A DNA stretch of 64,000 nucleotides from Krasilnikovia cinnamomea (lineage in GTDB: Bacteria > Actinomycetota > Actinomycetes > Mycobacteriales > Micromonosporaceae). A program made the position numbers and the translations under genes. Under the pieces are notes generated by a model. That model saw nothing but the letters and a program-made list of their open reading frames with translations, had not been told where the DNA came from and did no database searches. Of this stretch, positions 36,153 through 45,577 are shown piece by piece (positions within the stretch are counted from its first letter, which is position 1; the number at the start of each line of letters is the position of its first letter). The stretch covers positions 496,001 to 560,000 of the forward strand of contig NZ_SHKY01000001.1 in NCBI RefSeq assembly GCF_004217545.1, in the 5' to 3' direction.

Positions 36153-38203
36153 CGCGTTGCCCGCCCCGCCTCGATCTCAAAGTTGCGTAGGTACGCCTCA
36201 TACAGGCGAACTGGCTCGACGAGCGGGGGCAACTGGCGCACCATTGCCTCGAACAGCCGGTCCTCGTCCGTCACGATGAACGCGAGGGTGACGCTCGGCG
36301 TGTCTTCCATCGCCTTGAGGAACTGCTGCGACTGGTCGAGGTCGGCGATCACTCCGTACGCCTCCGCAACGTCCCACCCGGACGAAATGTCGTCGATCCG
36401 TCGACCGCGGGATCCCGCACGCAGCCACAAGAATGGAGCGACCTTCGCGAACTCGCGGTTTGTAGAGACGCGAAGCGGCGCCTCGTACGTCAAGGTGAAG
36501 AACTCTGCGTTTGCCTCCGTTTCGGAGAACGCATTATTGAGTCGCGGGACAGCTCTTGCCTCGTACACTCCCAGGGCTTCCCATTCTGGGTCGCCTGGTC
36601 GATTTCCGCCAACTCTCGCGGCATCGCGATCGGTCTTGCCCAGCTCGTTGTTGGTGACGAGTATAGAGCGCCTTTCCCCTCCGTCCGCCGCATTCATTTC
36701 GGCAACAGCATGAGCCGTGCTGCCTGATCCTCCGAAGAAGTCAAGGATTACCGCAGTTGGTGAGTTGTTTGCCCACCTCACCAGCTGACGAATCAATCGA
36801 ATTGGCTTCTTCCCATTGGCGAAGCCGACGCCTCCTTCGCTGGAGACGTGGCCCATGTCCGAGTGAAATCCACGCCATAGATCACCTCGAATGACGGTCC
36901 GCCCGAATCGGGGAACGTAGTCGTCAGACAAGCGGTAGTTGCGGTCGAGTGTGTAGATCTGCCAGACCTTGCCCGAGCTCGACTTCATGAGCCGGTAGTC
37001 CCGACCCTCCGTTTGGTGATGAACCCACCGCCCAGCTGGCACATCTACGGATCTCCCCGAAACGGGCGGCGTGTCGGTTCTTCCAATTCGGTGCAGGTTT
37101 TCTCCGATGAAGGTTCGGGCGGCCTCGGACGTCGCGAGCAGGACGTCCATGGTGGGTGCGCCTACAAACCTGCCTGCTTTGGTACCAAACGCAACCGTCA
37201 GCCCAAAACGCTCGATGTCTACACGAACTGAGGGCTCAGCGTCCAGTCGATCGTATAGCGATTCTGTGGTGCCATCATCGTTGAGCCAAAGTGGATAGTT
37301 AGCATCCCACCTATCGATGCCATCATACAGCGGGGTGTGGCGCACCTCGGTATCGAACGCGGCAGAGCGTCGGTAAATGAGGACATATTCAACGTTCTTG
37401 ACGATCGTCCCTTGCTGCGCGTTGGTCGTCTTTGGTCCTGAGGTAGTCGACATTTCGACAGCTAGCTGAGCAACTTGATTCTGGCTGTCGAACACCTGAT
37501 CCATAAGCAACCTCAGCCTTGGCTGCTCCTCGTCCCCTATCGACACCATGATCACGCCCGAAGGTTTGAGCAATTCTTTCGCCAGCAGTAATCGCCGCTC
37601 CATAAACGCGAGCCACTTTGAATGCTTGTAGAGATCGTCTGAAGCTATATACTTATCGTTGTAGATCCAGCCGTTGTTACCGGTATTGTACGGCGGGTCG
37701 ATGTAGATGACATCGACTCCCGCACGATGCGTGAACATCAGCGCTTGCAGGGCGTGGTAGTTCTCGGCATTGACCACGGCATGATATGGCTTTGCCGGGT
37801 CACCGTGCTCCCGCCTGCCCGTTGATACTAGACCCGGGTAAATAGGATCGCGGAACTCAGCGACGACGACGAGATCGTCGACCACGACCGACCACTCATC
37901 GGCTGTCTCGTCCATCGAGACGATGTTTGCCCAGCGTTGGCCGTCTTCCGTGTAGACGGAGTCGACGCGCCAGAGCCGTTCGTTCTCCGCCGTTAATGCC
38001 TCCCCCCTGGCGGGAAGGCACCGCACCTTGTCATTCTTGCGGACTCGCCGACCGGGTAGTTCAACCGCCTCGGGGACGTGGCGCTCGAAGTTCAGGCCGA
38101 ACGCGCGCCGCTCAGCGTGAGCGTCCGTCTCGCGCTTTAGGTCCGCGGCAAGGCGCTCGTCCTTCAGCGCGACCTGGCGGAGAAGTTCAGAGAGGCGAGA
38201 CAT
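36149..38203 (-). CDS. Type III Mod-like N6-adenine/N4-cytosine DNA methyltransferase
   Basis: A 684-residue methylase of the beta class: motif IV DPPYNTG (residues 169-175) comes before the AdoMet-binding motif I FFGGSGS (near 488-494), the order seen in type III Mod subunits. The region between (about 200-480) is the likely target-recognition part. ATG 38203 (MSRLSELLRQV) is 26 nt after the helicase stop; a TTG at 38254 would overlap the helicase gene by 26 nt. Base composition drops in its middle (36.5-37.7 kb), compatible with exchange of the specificity region. It pairs with the Res-like gene downstream. Confidence 0.87.
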   Translation of the reverse strand: MSRLSELLRQVALKDERLAADLKRETDAHAERRAFGLNFERHVPEAVELPGRRVRKNDKVRCLPARGEALTAENERLWRVDSVYTEDGQRWANIVSMDETADEWSVVVDDLVVVAEFRDPIYPGLVSTGRREHGDPAKPYHAVVNAENYHALQALMFTHRAGVDVIYIDPPYNTGNNGWIYNDKYIASDDLYKHSKWLAFMERRLLLAKELLKPSGVIMVSIGDEEQPRLRLLMDQVFDSQNQVAQLAVEMSTTSGPKTTNAQQGTIVKNVEYVLIYRRSAAFDTEVRHTPLYDGIDRWDANYPLWLNDDGTTESLYDRLDAEPSVRVDIERFGLTVAFGTKAGRFVGAPTMDVLLATSEAARTFIGENLHRIGRTDTPPVSGRSVDVPAGRWVHHQTEGRDYRLMKSSSGKVWQIYTLDRNYRLSDDYVPRFGRTVIRGDLWRGFHSDMGHVSSEGGVGFANGKKPIRLIRQLVRWANNSPTAVILDFFGGSGSTAHAVAEMNAADGGERRSILVTNNELGKTDRDAARVGGNRPGDPEWEALGVYEARAVPRLNNAFSETEANAEFFTLTYEAPLRVSTNREFAKVAPFLWLRAGSRGRRIDDISSGWDVAEAYGVIADLDQSQQFLKAMEDTPSVTLAFIVTDEDRLFEAMVRQLPPLVEPVRLYEAYLRNFEIEAGRATR

Positions 38204-38228
38204 GCCGTTGAGTCTTTCGAGTCGGCGT

Positions 38229-39719
38229 TCAAACGGTGTAAGTGCCCCGGGCAAACGCGGCGAGGATACGTTGGTGGGTCTGCCGCGGCAGAGTGCGGCT
38301 GCCAGGCTCCCCGAACGGCGTGCCGGGCCTGGCCGGCGCCTCCTGCAGCATACGGTCCAGCCCGGGGCGAGCTACGATAATGAGCCCGTGGGTAGCCCGA
38401 GTACACGTAACGGCCAGGCGACCGAACGACGAGTTGAACTCGTCGAGTTCCGAGGCGCCGGTGAGCGGGTGGACTGCGACCGTGATGCCGTTGGTCTGCC
38501 CTTGCCACGAGTCGACGGTGGATGTGAGCATTTCCGCTTCGGTCAGACCGTGTCGTTTGCGCAGCCGTTCGACGGCATCGGCGGCGTCGTCAACCATAGC
38601 GTTGCGGGTGGCGAGGACGGCGACGAGCGGATCGGTCGGTTCGTCCCCGGGTTTGGTTGTGATCGTCCTGCCGCTCGGTGTGCCGTCGCCGTTGTACTCA
38701 GCGGCGGCGAGCGAGAAGCCAGCGGTAAACAGTTCGTCGAGCAGTTGCTCGACAAATTGGACGAGGGGAAAATCGACATCGGCCGCTTCGGCGGGCGGCA
38801 GGCCGTCGACTTCCAGTAGCGTCGGAACGCCCGAGGCGACGGACTCCCATACGTCCTTAGCGACGCCCGTCAGTTTGCCGATCTTGATCGACCGGTCCCC
38901 CGGGGCGGCGACGCAGTTGAGGGAGCGCCACTCGGGGTAGAACGCGCGCCACAGCCCGAGCTGCTCCCCCGTAGGTCGCCACACGGCGGGCAGTTCGGTG
39001 GCCCACGCGCTCTCGTCAGAAACGTGGTTGTGCGGCCACGCACGGTACGGGTTGTACCCGGAGTCGCCTCGCCATGGGTTCTCGCCGATCTCGATCGGTG
39101 GCAGCTGCCCAACGTCGCCGACGCCGACGCGAATCGGGGCGACGTAGTTCAGCTTGTCGAACCGGTGGCTCGCCAGTTGCCACGCTTCGTCGACGAATAG
39201 AGCGTCGAATCGGTAGTCGCCGTGGAACGACGGGGTGAAGTGGTCCTTCACGATCTTCCGCGGGCCGATTTCACCGAACATGTGCGAGGTGGCGATCACA
39301 ACTGGGGCGTCGGTGGGGACGGCGTTGCCGGAGTCGACGACGGTGGCGGCTGTTTTCACCGAGTCGGGGACGTCGTTGAACCGGTCTTTCGACGACCAGA
39401 GGTAAACCTTGTCTTTGCCGATGGCGGCGCCGAGAGACTCGGCGAGCGGCCAGAGCTGCCGGTTCTGGAACGCGGTGACGGCGACCCGCAAGCATTGTGG
39501 CTGGACGATCGCGTCCTGAACGAGTTGCTTGAGGACGTACGACTTGCCGGCTCCGGCGGCAGCTTTGAGCAGGATCGTCGTGATGTCGGACGAGCCGTTG
39601 AGCGCGTCTAGCAGCTGGCCTTTGGCGAACTTGGCGGCGGCTTCGTTCTCGGCGGCCGCTCGTGAGTGGTAGTACGCGCTGGTGGCGACAGCTGTGGGCG
39701 GGGTGAAGGCGACGGTCAT
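38229..39719 (-). CDS. Superfamily 1 (UvrD/UPF1-type) helicase
   Basis: A 496-residue ATP-dependent helicase. Walker A is AAAGAGKS (residues 53-60), motif II FVDEAW (175-180), motif III GDVGQLPPI (201-209), and motifs V and VI are VDSWQGQTNGI and VTCTRATHGL in the last quarter. The ATG at 39719 follows GTGGAG at 6 nt, and only 3 nt separate it from the stop of the nuclease gene upstream. An SF1 helicase next to an Fe-S nuclease recalls the AddAB and Dna2 pairings, where helicase and nuclease process DNA ends together. Confidence 0.85.
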   Translation of the reverse strand: MTVAFTPPTAVATSAYYHSRAAAENEAAAKFAKGQLLDALNGSSDITTILLKAAAGAGKSYVLKQLVQDAIVQPQCLRVAVTAFQNRQLWPLAESLGAAIGKDKVYLWSSKDRFNDVPDSVKTAATVVDSGNAVPTDAPVVIATSHMFGEIGPRKIVKDHFTPSFHGDYRFDALFVDEAWQLASHRFDKLNYVAPIRVGVGDVGQLPPIEIGENPWRGDSGYNPYRAWPHNHVSDESAWATELPAVWRPTGEQLGLWRAFYPEWRSLNCVAAPGDRSIKIGKLTGVAKDVWESVASGVPTLLEVDGLPPAEAADVDFPLVQFVEQLLDELFTAGFSLAAAEYNGDGTPSGRTITTKPGDEPTDPLVAVLATRNAMVDDAADAVERLRKRHGLTEAEMLTSTVDSWQGQTNGITVAVHPLTGASELDEFNSSFGRLAVTCTRATHGLIIVARPGLDRMLQEAPARPGTPFGEPGSRTLPRQTHQRILAAFARGTYTV

Positions 39720-39722
39720 GGG

Positions 39723-42455
39723 CTACTCCACGTCGTCCATCGAGAGGTCGTCGGGCGGGGCTGCTGCCGGTTCGGCCGCTGGGTCGGGTAGGTCGTCGCC
39801 GACGGCGGCGACGTCGAACGCGTCCGAGTCGACGATCGGCGGCCAGGTTTGTGGGTTAAGCCGACCGGACGCTCGTCGGTTGGCGAGTTCGTCCGACCAC
39901 GTGGCCTCCGAGACTTCGTGTGGCTTGCAGCAGTATTGGTGGTTCGCCGGGTCGTCGCCGTACGAGTCGTGGGTGCAGTCGGGCTTCGGGGCGGAGCGCT
40001 GGTCGACGCTCGGCCGCGGGACGTTCAGGAACGCGTCGCCGGTGTTCTTGGAGAACCACGCGAAGTCGGCGACGACGAGTTCGTCGCCGACGGCTACGCC
40101 CGGGTCGTGGTGAGGGTCCCACTCGAACTGACGTGGGTCGGCCGAGATTTCGGCGAGCGGACCGATCGCCATGTTCGAGATCTTGAACGAGCCCTTCTGG
40201 ATCTTCACGGTGACGGTGGGCTCTTCCACGCATGGTTCGCCGTTGACGTGCAGGGCGACGACTCGCGACTCGTCACCGATGCGCCGCGAATCGACTTCGA
40301 GTACGTATGGGGAGGTGCCGACCACACGGGCGATGGCGACGCGTCGGTTGCCGGCGTCGACAGCGGCGTCGTGGGCGGCGAGCGGGCTGGTAAGGATGGC
40401 GAGCTGGTCGACGAAGAGCTTGTCCGCCTCGAGGACCGGGACGTTGTCGTTGCGCCAGAAGCGCGACGTGCGGGAGAACCGCACGAGGTCGAACGCGTGC
40501 AGGTCGAGGCGCCGACGCCAAACGATCTGCGAGTCGCCCTCGACCTGGCGGAGGGCGGCCCGCAGCTTGGACGCGGCGAACTCAGTGTCGAGCGCGGCGA
40601 GGCACTTGTCGAACACGTCCGTCTTGTACGTCAGTTCGTCGCGCACGAGCGAGTCGTACGCGGCCGGTTTGGCCGGACGGGGTAGACCGGGCTTGTCGCC
40701 GGTGAACGCCTTATGGATCGCGTTCGACTGGGGGGTGGTCAGTTGGGCGCCGACGGTGTGCGGCGACTTCTCGATGACGGAGCCGTGAGCGCGGAAGTCG
40801 ATCGTCACTCTGCCGGAGACCGCCCACGGATACAGGTAGTCGACACGCAGCGAGTTCGCGGCGGGTCCGCCAGCGGTGACGAGAGCGGCGAAGGCCGCGC
40901 GTAGGTCGACGATCGGGATTCGTGACCTCATCGTGCGGGCGCGGTCCTGTTCGAGCAGGAACGACACGGCCGTCCGATCTTTCTCCGGCAGCCGCGGCGG
41001 GATGACGGCGGGCTTGCCGTCGAAGGTCAGCGCTGGACGGTCTTGGTTCCTGTCACGCTGCCAGCGCAGCCGGGACAGTTCGGAGCCGGCGATCGAGTCC
41101 GCGATGCCGACGAGCAGGTCGGCGGTGCCGGTGTCGGGGACGACTACGTGGACCGGTTCGGGGTTGGCGCTATTTGCTTTCACGGCGTTGGAGAGGGCGT
41201 CGAACAGCTGCTTGCCGAGCAGCTTCATGATCTGACGGCGAGTGGCATCGGAGTCGGGGTTGTCGAACACTGTGACGTCCCACGCCTCGGCACCCTGCGC
41301 GGTGACGCGCTGTATGGCAAGGCCGTACACACCGAGTGTCGCGCCGTCGGACTTGGCCAGGACCACGTTGACGGTGCCGGGCGACCCAATCGGGTCGAGG
41401 CGCCGCTGCCGCGACTTCACGCCGACGCCGGAAAGCGAGGCCTCGATCATCGACCGGACGGAGGACGACACGGGGCCGAGCGGTGTGGTCTTGTCGACTA
41501 GACCTATCGCCTGCTGACGTATCTCCGGCTTCACGCCAAGTTCGATGAGCAGGTCGGCGGGGTCCTTCGACAATTGGAGTTCGTTTCGACAGAAGATGAA
41601 GAGGTCGCAAGCGGCGCACGAGGCAGGGTCGAAGTGAGCCGCGAGGTGGGCGAGGTGCTCGAGTGGGTCGATCGCCGTCGGGTCGGGGAACCGTGCTACC
41701 TCGGTCTGTCGCTCGACGACGCGCATGCGAACTTCATCCCGGTGGTCGGTAAGGTCCTCGATGACGGCGGTCGGATTCAGGGACGTATTGCGCGGCACTG
41801 CGAGCACGCCGGACGTGTGGACTTCCATACCGTCCGGCAGTTGCGACCACTGGGCGGCCGATTCGGCGCCGAGGGCGACCTGTAAGAACCCCTTCATGAG
41901 CTTCGAATCGTCGATCTTTGCACGCACGCGCTGGTAGTCCTTCGCGTCTCCAACGATCAGCCACGACGCGCTGACCTCACCACCGGCGTCTGGGTGGCGT
42001 GGGGCCACGACCGCGAAGTCCGGTCGTGTGGTGGTGGCGTTCGAACCATCGAGCCCGACGAACGGGACAGCGAGGTGGTAGATGAGAGTAGCGCGGCCGT
42101 GGACGATCGCGTCCTTGTGAGCGGCAGCGAGTGCGGCGGCGGTCTTCATGACGTCGACACCGGCGTCCCTGATGACGACGCCGGTCGGGCGGTCCAGGCC
42201 GAGGCCCCCGACGGCGGTCGTGACAACTTCGGAGGCGAACCGTTTGTCCTGAACAAGGCCCTCGAACGTCATCGCACGCATCCATCGCAGCAGCGGGATG
42301 GCGCTCTCCTGGCCTTTCGAGTGGCCGGCGTCCTGCGCGAGCTTCCGGCGGGTGACGCCTGTGATCAGCGGATCCGTCCCTCGGAATCGGGCACACGAGG
42401 CGTGTGCAGACGCTGCCACTGCGCTGCTGGCACCCCCGGACACCTTGCCTGGCAT
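39723..42455 (-). CDS. Large protein with Fe-S PD-(D/E)XK nuclease domain (AddB/Cas4-like cluster)
   Basis: A 910-residue protein, first gene of the four-gene operon. Its N-terminal third reads as a RecB-family nuclease: D146 in TTRPDFAVV, D170-A-K172 in LIVGDAKDY, then QVALGAES. Cys21 lies before the nuclease motifs and C280-x2-C283-x5-C289 (CAACDLFIFC) after them, the same arrangement as the 4Fe-4S nuclease domains of AddB, Cas4 and Dna2. The remaining 600 residues are not recognised; they contain beta-rich regions, further cysteines near the C-terminus (PDCTHDS, HQYCCKPH) and an acidic Pro/Ala tail. The ATG at 42455 lacks a strong ribosome-binding site. Nuclease activity is predicted, not shown. 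Confidence 0.75.
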   Translation of the reverse strand: MPGKVSGGASSAVAASAHASCARFRGTDPLITGVTRRKLAQDAGHSKGQESAIPLLRWMRAMTFEGLVQDKRFASEVVTTAVGGLGLDRPTGVVIRDAGVDVMKTAAALAAAHKDAIVHGRATLIYHLAVPFVGLDGSNATTTRPDFAVVAPRHPDAGGEVSASWLIVGDAKDYQRVRAKIDDSKLMKGFLQVALGAESAAQWSQLPDGMEVHTSGVLAVPRNTSLNPTAVIEDLTDHRDEVRMRVVERQTEVARFPDPTAIDPLEHLAHLAAHFDPASCAACDLFIFCRNELQLSKDPADLLIELGVKPEIRQQAIGLVDKTTPLGPVSSSVRSMIEASLSGVGVKSRQRRLDPIGSPGTVNVVLAKSDGATLGVYGLAIQRVTAQGAEAWDVTVFDNPDSDATRRQIMKLLGKQLFDALSNAVKANSANPEPVHVVVPDTGTADLLVGIADSIAGSELSRLRWQRDRNQDRPALTFDGKPAVIPPRLPEKDRTAVSFLLEQDRARTMRSRIPIVDLRAAFAALVTAGGPAANSLRVDYLYPWAVSGRVTIDFRAHGSVIEKSPHTVGAQLTTPQSNAIHKAFTGDKPGLPRPAKPAAYDSLVRDELTYKTDVFDKCLAALDTEFAASKLRAALRQVEGDSQIVWRRRLDLHAFDLVRFSRTSRFWRNDNVPVLEADKLFVDQLAILTSPLAAHDAAVDAGNRRVAIARVVGTSPYVLEVDSRRIGDESRVVALHVNGEPCVEEPTVTVKIQKGSFKISNMAIGPLAEISADPRQFEWDPHHDPGVAVGDELVVADFAWFSKNTGDAFLNVPRPSVDQRSAPKPDCTHDSYGDDPANHQYCCKPHEVSEATWSDELANRRASGRLNPQTWPPIVDSDAFDVAAVGDDLPDPAAEPAAAPPDDLSMDDVE

Positions 42456-42711
42456 ACCCGAGATTCTGCCGCAAGCTAACTATCAATTTGGCGTAACGCA
42501 AGGGTCGCGTTTGTGGTTTGAGCGGTCATTGACGTCTACCGTTGGGTTGATTGTGGCATGTGGGACTTAAGTCATGAATGGGCCTTGCCGGACCCTGTTG
42601 CTGTCGGCGCCTGCCGGTGCGGCCTTCGGCGGGACCACCGGCAAGTGAGCTTCCTCGATTTGGGGATGGAGCCTCTTGATCAGGCGTGACGGTAACGGGG
42701 AGGAAGGATCG

Positions 42712-43161
42712 GTGGCAGCGCCCAAGAAGTACCAGGAGGGGCTGCGGCAACGCGCCGCTCGACTCAATCAGCCTCGGATCCGAAGCCGGTGACCAAAGCG
42801 GCTGGCGGAACAGCTGAACGTGCACCCCGGAAGCCTCGCGGACTGTATCCGGCAGGCCAAGGCCGATCCCGCGGAGCGCTCGGATCGGCCGAGCACGGAC
42901 ATGATCGAGGAGATTCGGCGGCTGCTGAAGGAGAACGTGGAGCTGCGGCGGGTGAACGAGATTCGGAAGGTAGCGCGCATTTCGCTGAGCTCGACCCGAC
43001 CCGCGACGGGTCCTGACGTTTGTCGACGAACAGTCAGACCAGGTCGCGGTAGCACTCCTACTACGGGTCTTGGAGATCGGCGAGTCGACCTACCAGGCTT
43101 GGCGCAGCAGATCTTGCAGCCCCGTGACCGCGACGTGGTCGAATCTCGAGCTGCTGCCTAA
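42712..43161 (+). pseudogene. IS3-family element remnant (orfA and start of orfB)
   Basis: Decayed orfA begins at a GTG (AAPKKYQEGLRQRAARL), continues in pieces as RLAEQLNVHPGSLADCIRQA and EENVELRR-like coiled-coil sequence (KENVELRRVNEIRKVARIS), and then the first part of orfB (VLLRVLEIGESTYQAW). In-frame stops near 42789 and frame changes show it is dead. The catalytic part is missing where the next element begins. Confidence 0.7.
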
Positions 43162-43988
43162 CATTGAGCCTTTTTCAGGCTGATCTTGCAGGTCAGGGCG
43201 GGTTTGGTGGACCCGATGATCGATGGGTGCGAGGCTCCAGATAGGACAGCTGTCGACCAAGACCCGAAGCCCCGACCGGGAGCCTCGCCATGCTGTCCTA
43301 CCCCGCCACGATCCCGTTGTCCAGCCGGACCCTCAACCACCTCGCCGAACGCATCCGCGGCCACCGTAAGCAGCGCCGATCCCGATGGCGGCGCCTCGAG
43401 CCAGGGCGCCAAGCCCTGCTCGCCCTGGCTCATCTGCGCAACGGTGACACCTACACCCGCCTCGCGGCCGGCTTCCAGATCGGCGTCGCGACCGCCTGGC
43501 GCTACGTCCAGGAAGCGATTGCCCTGCTCAGCGCGGCCGCCGACGACCTGGACACCGCCATGCAACGGATCCGGCTGCTGGCCTACGCGATCCTGGACGG
43601 CACGCTGATCCCGATCGACCGAGTCGCTGATCAGAAGCCCTACTACTCGGGCACAAACGGCACGGCGTCAACGTGCAGGTCATCGCGGACCCGGCCGGCC
43701 GACTCGTCTGGGCGTCAGCCGCCCTGCCCGGCTCGACGCACGACCTGACCGCCGCCCGCATCCACGGCGTCGTCGATGCGCTGACCAGCGCGGACGTGAT
43801 GACGTTCGCGGACAAGGGCTACCAGGGTGCCGCTTCCGGCCGAAGCTGTCCCGCCGGCAAAAAGCCGTCAACCAAGCGCACGCCAAGATCCGCGCTCGCG
43901 GCGAACGCGCCATCGCCACGCTCAAAGCCTGGATCCTGATCAAGCTGCGCTGCTGCCCGCGCCGAGCCACCGCGATCGTGCAGGCCAT

Positions 43989-45254
43989 GGGTCTGCTGCA
44001 CCGATAGGTGACAGGTGTAGTCACGCGGCCTGACTGGCCGGTGGAGTCATGATCGTCTCGAACTCGATGGGGGTCAACCGGGACAGCGAGCGTTGGCGTC
44101 GGCGGCGGTGGTAGGTCCGTTCGATCCAGGTCACGATCGCGATCCGCAACTGCTCGCGGGAACGCCATACGCGCCGGTCCAGGACGTTGTTTTGTAGCAG
44201 GCCGAAGAACGATTCCATGGCGGCGTTGTCGCCAGCGGCACCGACCCGGCCCATCGAGCCGACTATCTGGTGCCGGTCGAGGGCCCGGACGAATTTCCTG
44301 GATCGAAATTGCGACCCGCGGTCGGTGTGAAGTACGCAGCCGGCCAGGTCATCACGGCGGGCGGCGGCGTTGTGCAGCGCGGCCACAGCCAGGCGGGACT
44401 TCATCCGCGAGTCGATGGAGTAGCCGACGATCCGGTTCGACCAGACGTCCTTGATCGCGCACAGGTACAGCTTGCCCTCACCGGTGTGATGCTCGGTGAT
44501 GTCGGCCAGCCACAGCCGGTTCGGGCCCTGCGCGGTGAAATCACGGCGCACGAGGTCGTCGTGCACCGGCGGACCGACCTTGGCGCCCTTACCGCGCTTC
44601 TTCTTACCGAACGCGCTCCACCAGCCGTTACCCGAGCAGATCCGCCACGCGGTCCGATCAGCCATCGGCTGCCCCGCTTGGCGGGCCTCGTCGGCCAGGA
44701 ACCGGTATCCAAACTCTGGATCATCACGGTGTGCGTCCACGAGCGCGTTGGCTCGGTACGCCTGGGTGACCTCCGCGGTCGTGACTGGTTGGGCCAGCCA
44801 CCGGTAATAGGGCTGGCGAGCGATGTTCAGTACCCGGCACGTCACCGCGACGGGGATCCCGCCGGCGGCCAGCTCACTCACGAGCGGGTAGAGCCTTTTC
44901 CCGGCAGGTTCGCCTGCGACAAGTACGCGGCGGCGCGGCGTAGGACCTCGTTCTCCTGCTCCAGCAACTTGTTCCGGCGCCGCAGTTCCCGCAGCTCGGC
45001 CGACTCGCTGCGGGTCACACCCGGCTTCGCGCCGGCATCGACGTCGGCCTGACGCAGCCACTTGAACAACGTCATCGGATGGACCCCAAAGTCCTTCGCG
45101 ATCTGCTCGACCGTCACACCCGGGTCACGCTCACGGGCAACCCGGACGACGTCGTCACGGAACTCTTGGGGGTAGGGCTTCGGCACAGGGACATCCTTCC
45201 AGCTCACCCACAGGGCAAGCCATCTCAGATGTCACCTACCGGTGCAGCAGACCC
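43989..45254 (-). mobile_element. Insertion sequence, IS3 family, inserted in the IS5-type transposase
   Basis: A 1,266-bp element whose ends form a 24-of-25 inverted repeat, GGGTCTGCTGCACCG then TAGGTGACA, with a single difference. A CAT target duplication flanks it (43986-43988 and 45255-45257), a textbook 3-bp IS3 duplication. Excising it restores the IS5-type transposase C-terminus. Confidence 0.9.
44021..45207 (-). CDS. IS3-family transposase OrfAB
   Basis: orfA (45207 down to 44878) begins MSWKDVPVPKPYPQEFRDDV, with a helix-turn-helix (VEQIAKDFGVHPMTLFKWLR) and a coiled coil (LRELRRRNKLLEQENEVLRR). Its last sense codons, PGKGSTRS, overlap orfB; a -1 slip at the GGGAAAAGG run gives PGKRLYPLVSELAAG and the rve core. 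That core has LWLADITEH (D), HTDRGSQF (D) and GDNAAMESFFGLL (E). The catalytic triad is intact, so this copy is likely active and recent. Confidence 0.88.
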
Positions 45255-45577
45255 CATCCTCGTCCTGCACCACATCGAAGCCAACCGCTACGCACGATGA
45301 AAATGGCTCACTATGACATCTGGGAGGCTCGAGCTTCACCTACCGCTTCGACCGGGCCCAGCAGGAGCTACGCCGCGACAGGATCCTGATCGGCCGAAGG
45401 CGCATTGCGCCGGCAGAGCTGGCAGGGCGCGTTCCTACGGCGCGGGGTTGTGCGGCCGCTCGACACGCCAGGACCCCGGACCGCCGCGGGAGTGGCCCCG
45501 GGCTGCATGGGGGTGGCATGTCAACGGCCCGCACGGGGGGCAGCCATCTAATGTGGGACGACACTAGGAGGGACACC

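Larger units (their letters stand above)
43166..45310 (+). mobile_element. IS5-superfamily element (ISL2-like), decayed and interrupted by an IS3
   Basis: The left end GAGCCTTTTTCAGGC (43166) and the right end, read in reverse as GAGCCATTTTCATCG (45310), are imperfect inverted repeats, flanked by ATT and ACT (both fit the ANT target of ISL2 elements). Its transposase starts at 43290 (HTH_Tnp_4: GRQALLALAHLRNGDTYTRLA), with DDE_Tnp_4 parts AYAILDGTLIPIDRVADQKP, GSTHDLTAAR and MTFADKGYQGA. Frameshifts occur near 43658 and 43830. The last residues, VLHHIEANRYAR, stop at 45300 beyond the inserted IS3. It is a pseudogene. Confidence 0.8.

Noticed and set aside
33555..42455. DISARM, BREX or Dpd system
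   Set aside because: DUF1998 (DrmB) and PLD (DrmC) proteins, PglZ/BrxC, and 7-deazaguanine enzymes are all absent. Only the methylase and helicase parts are shared in a general way.
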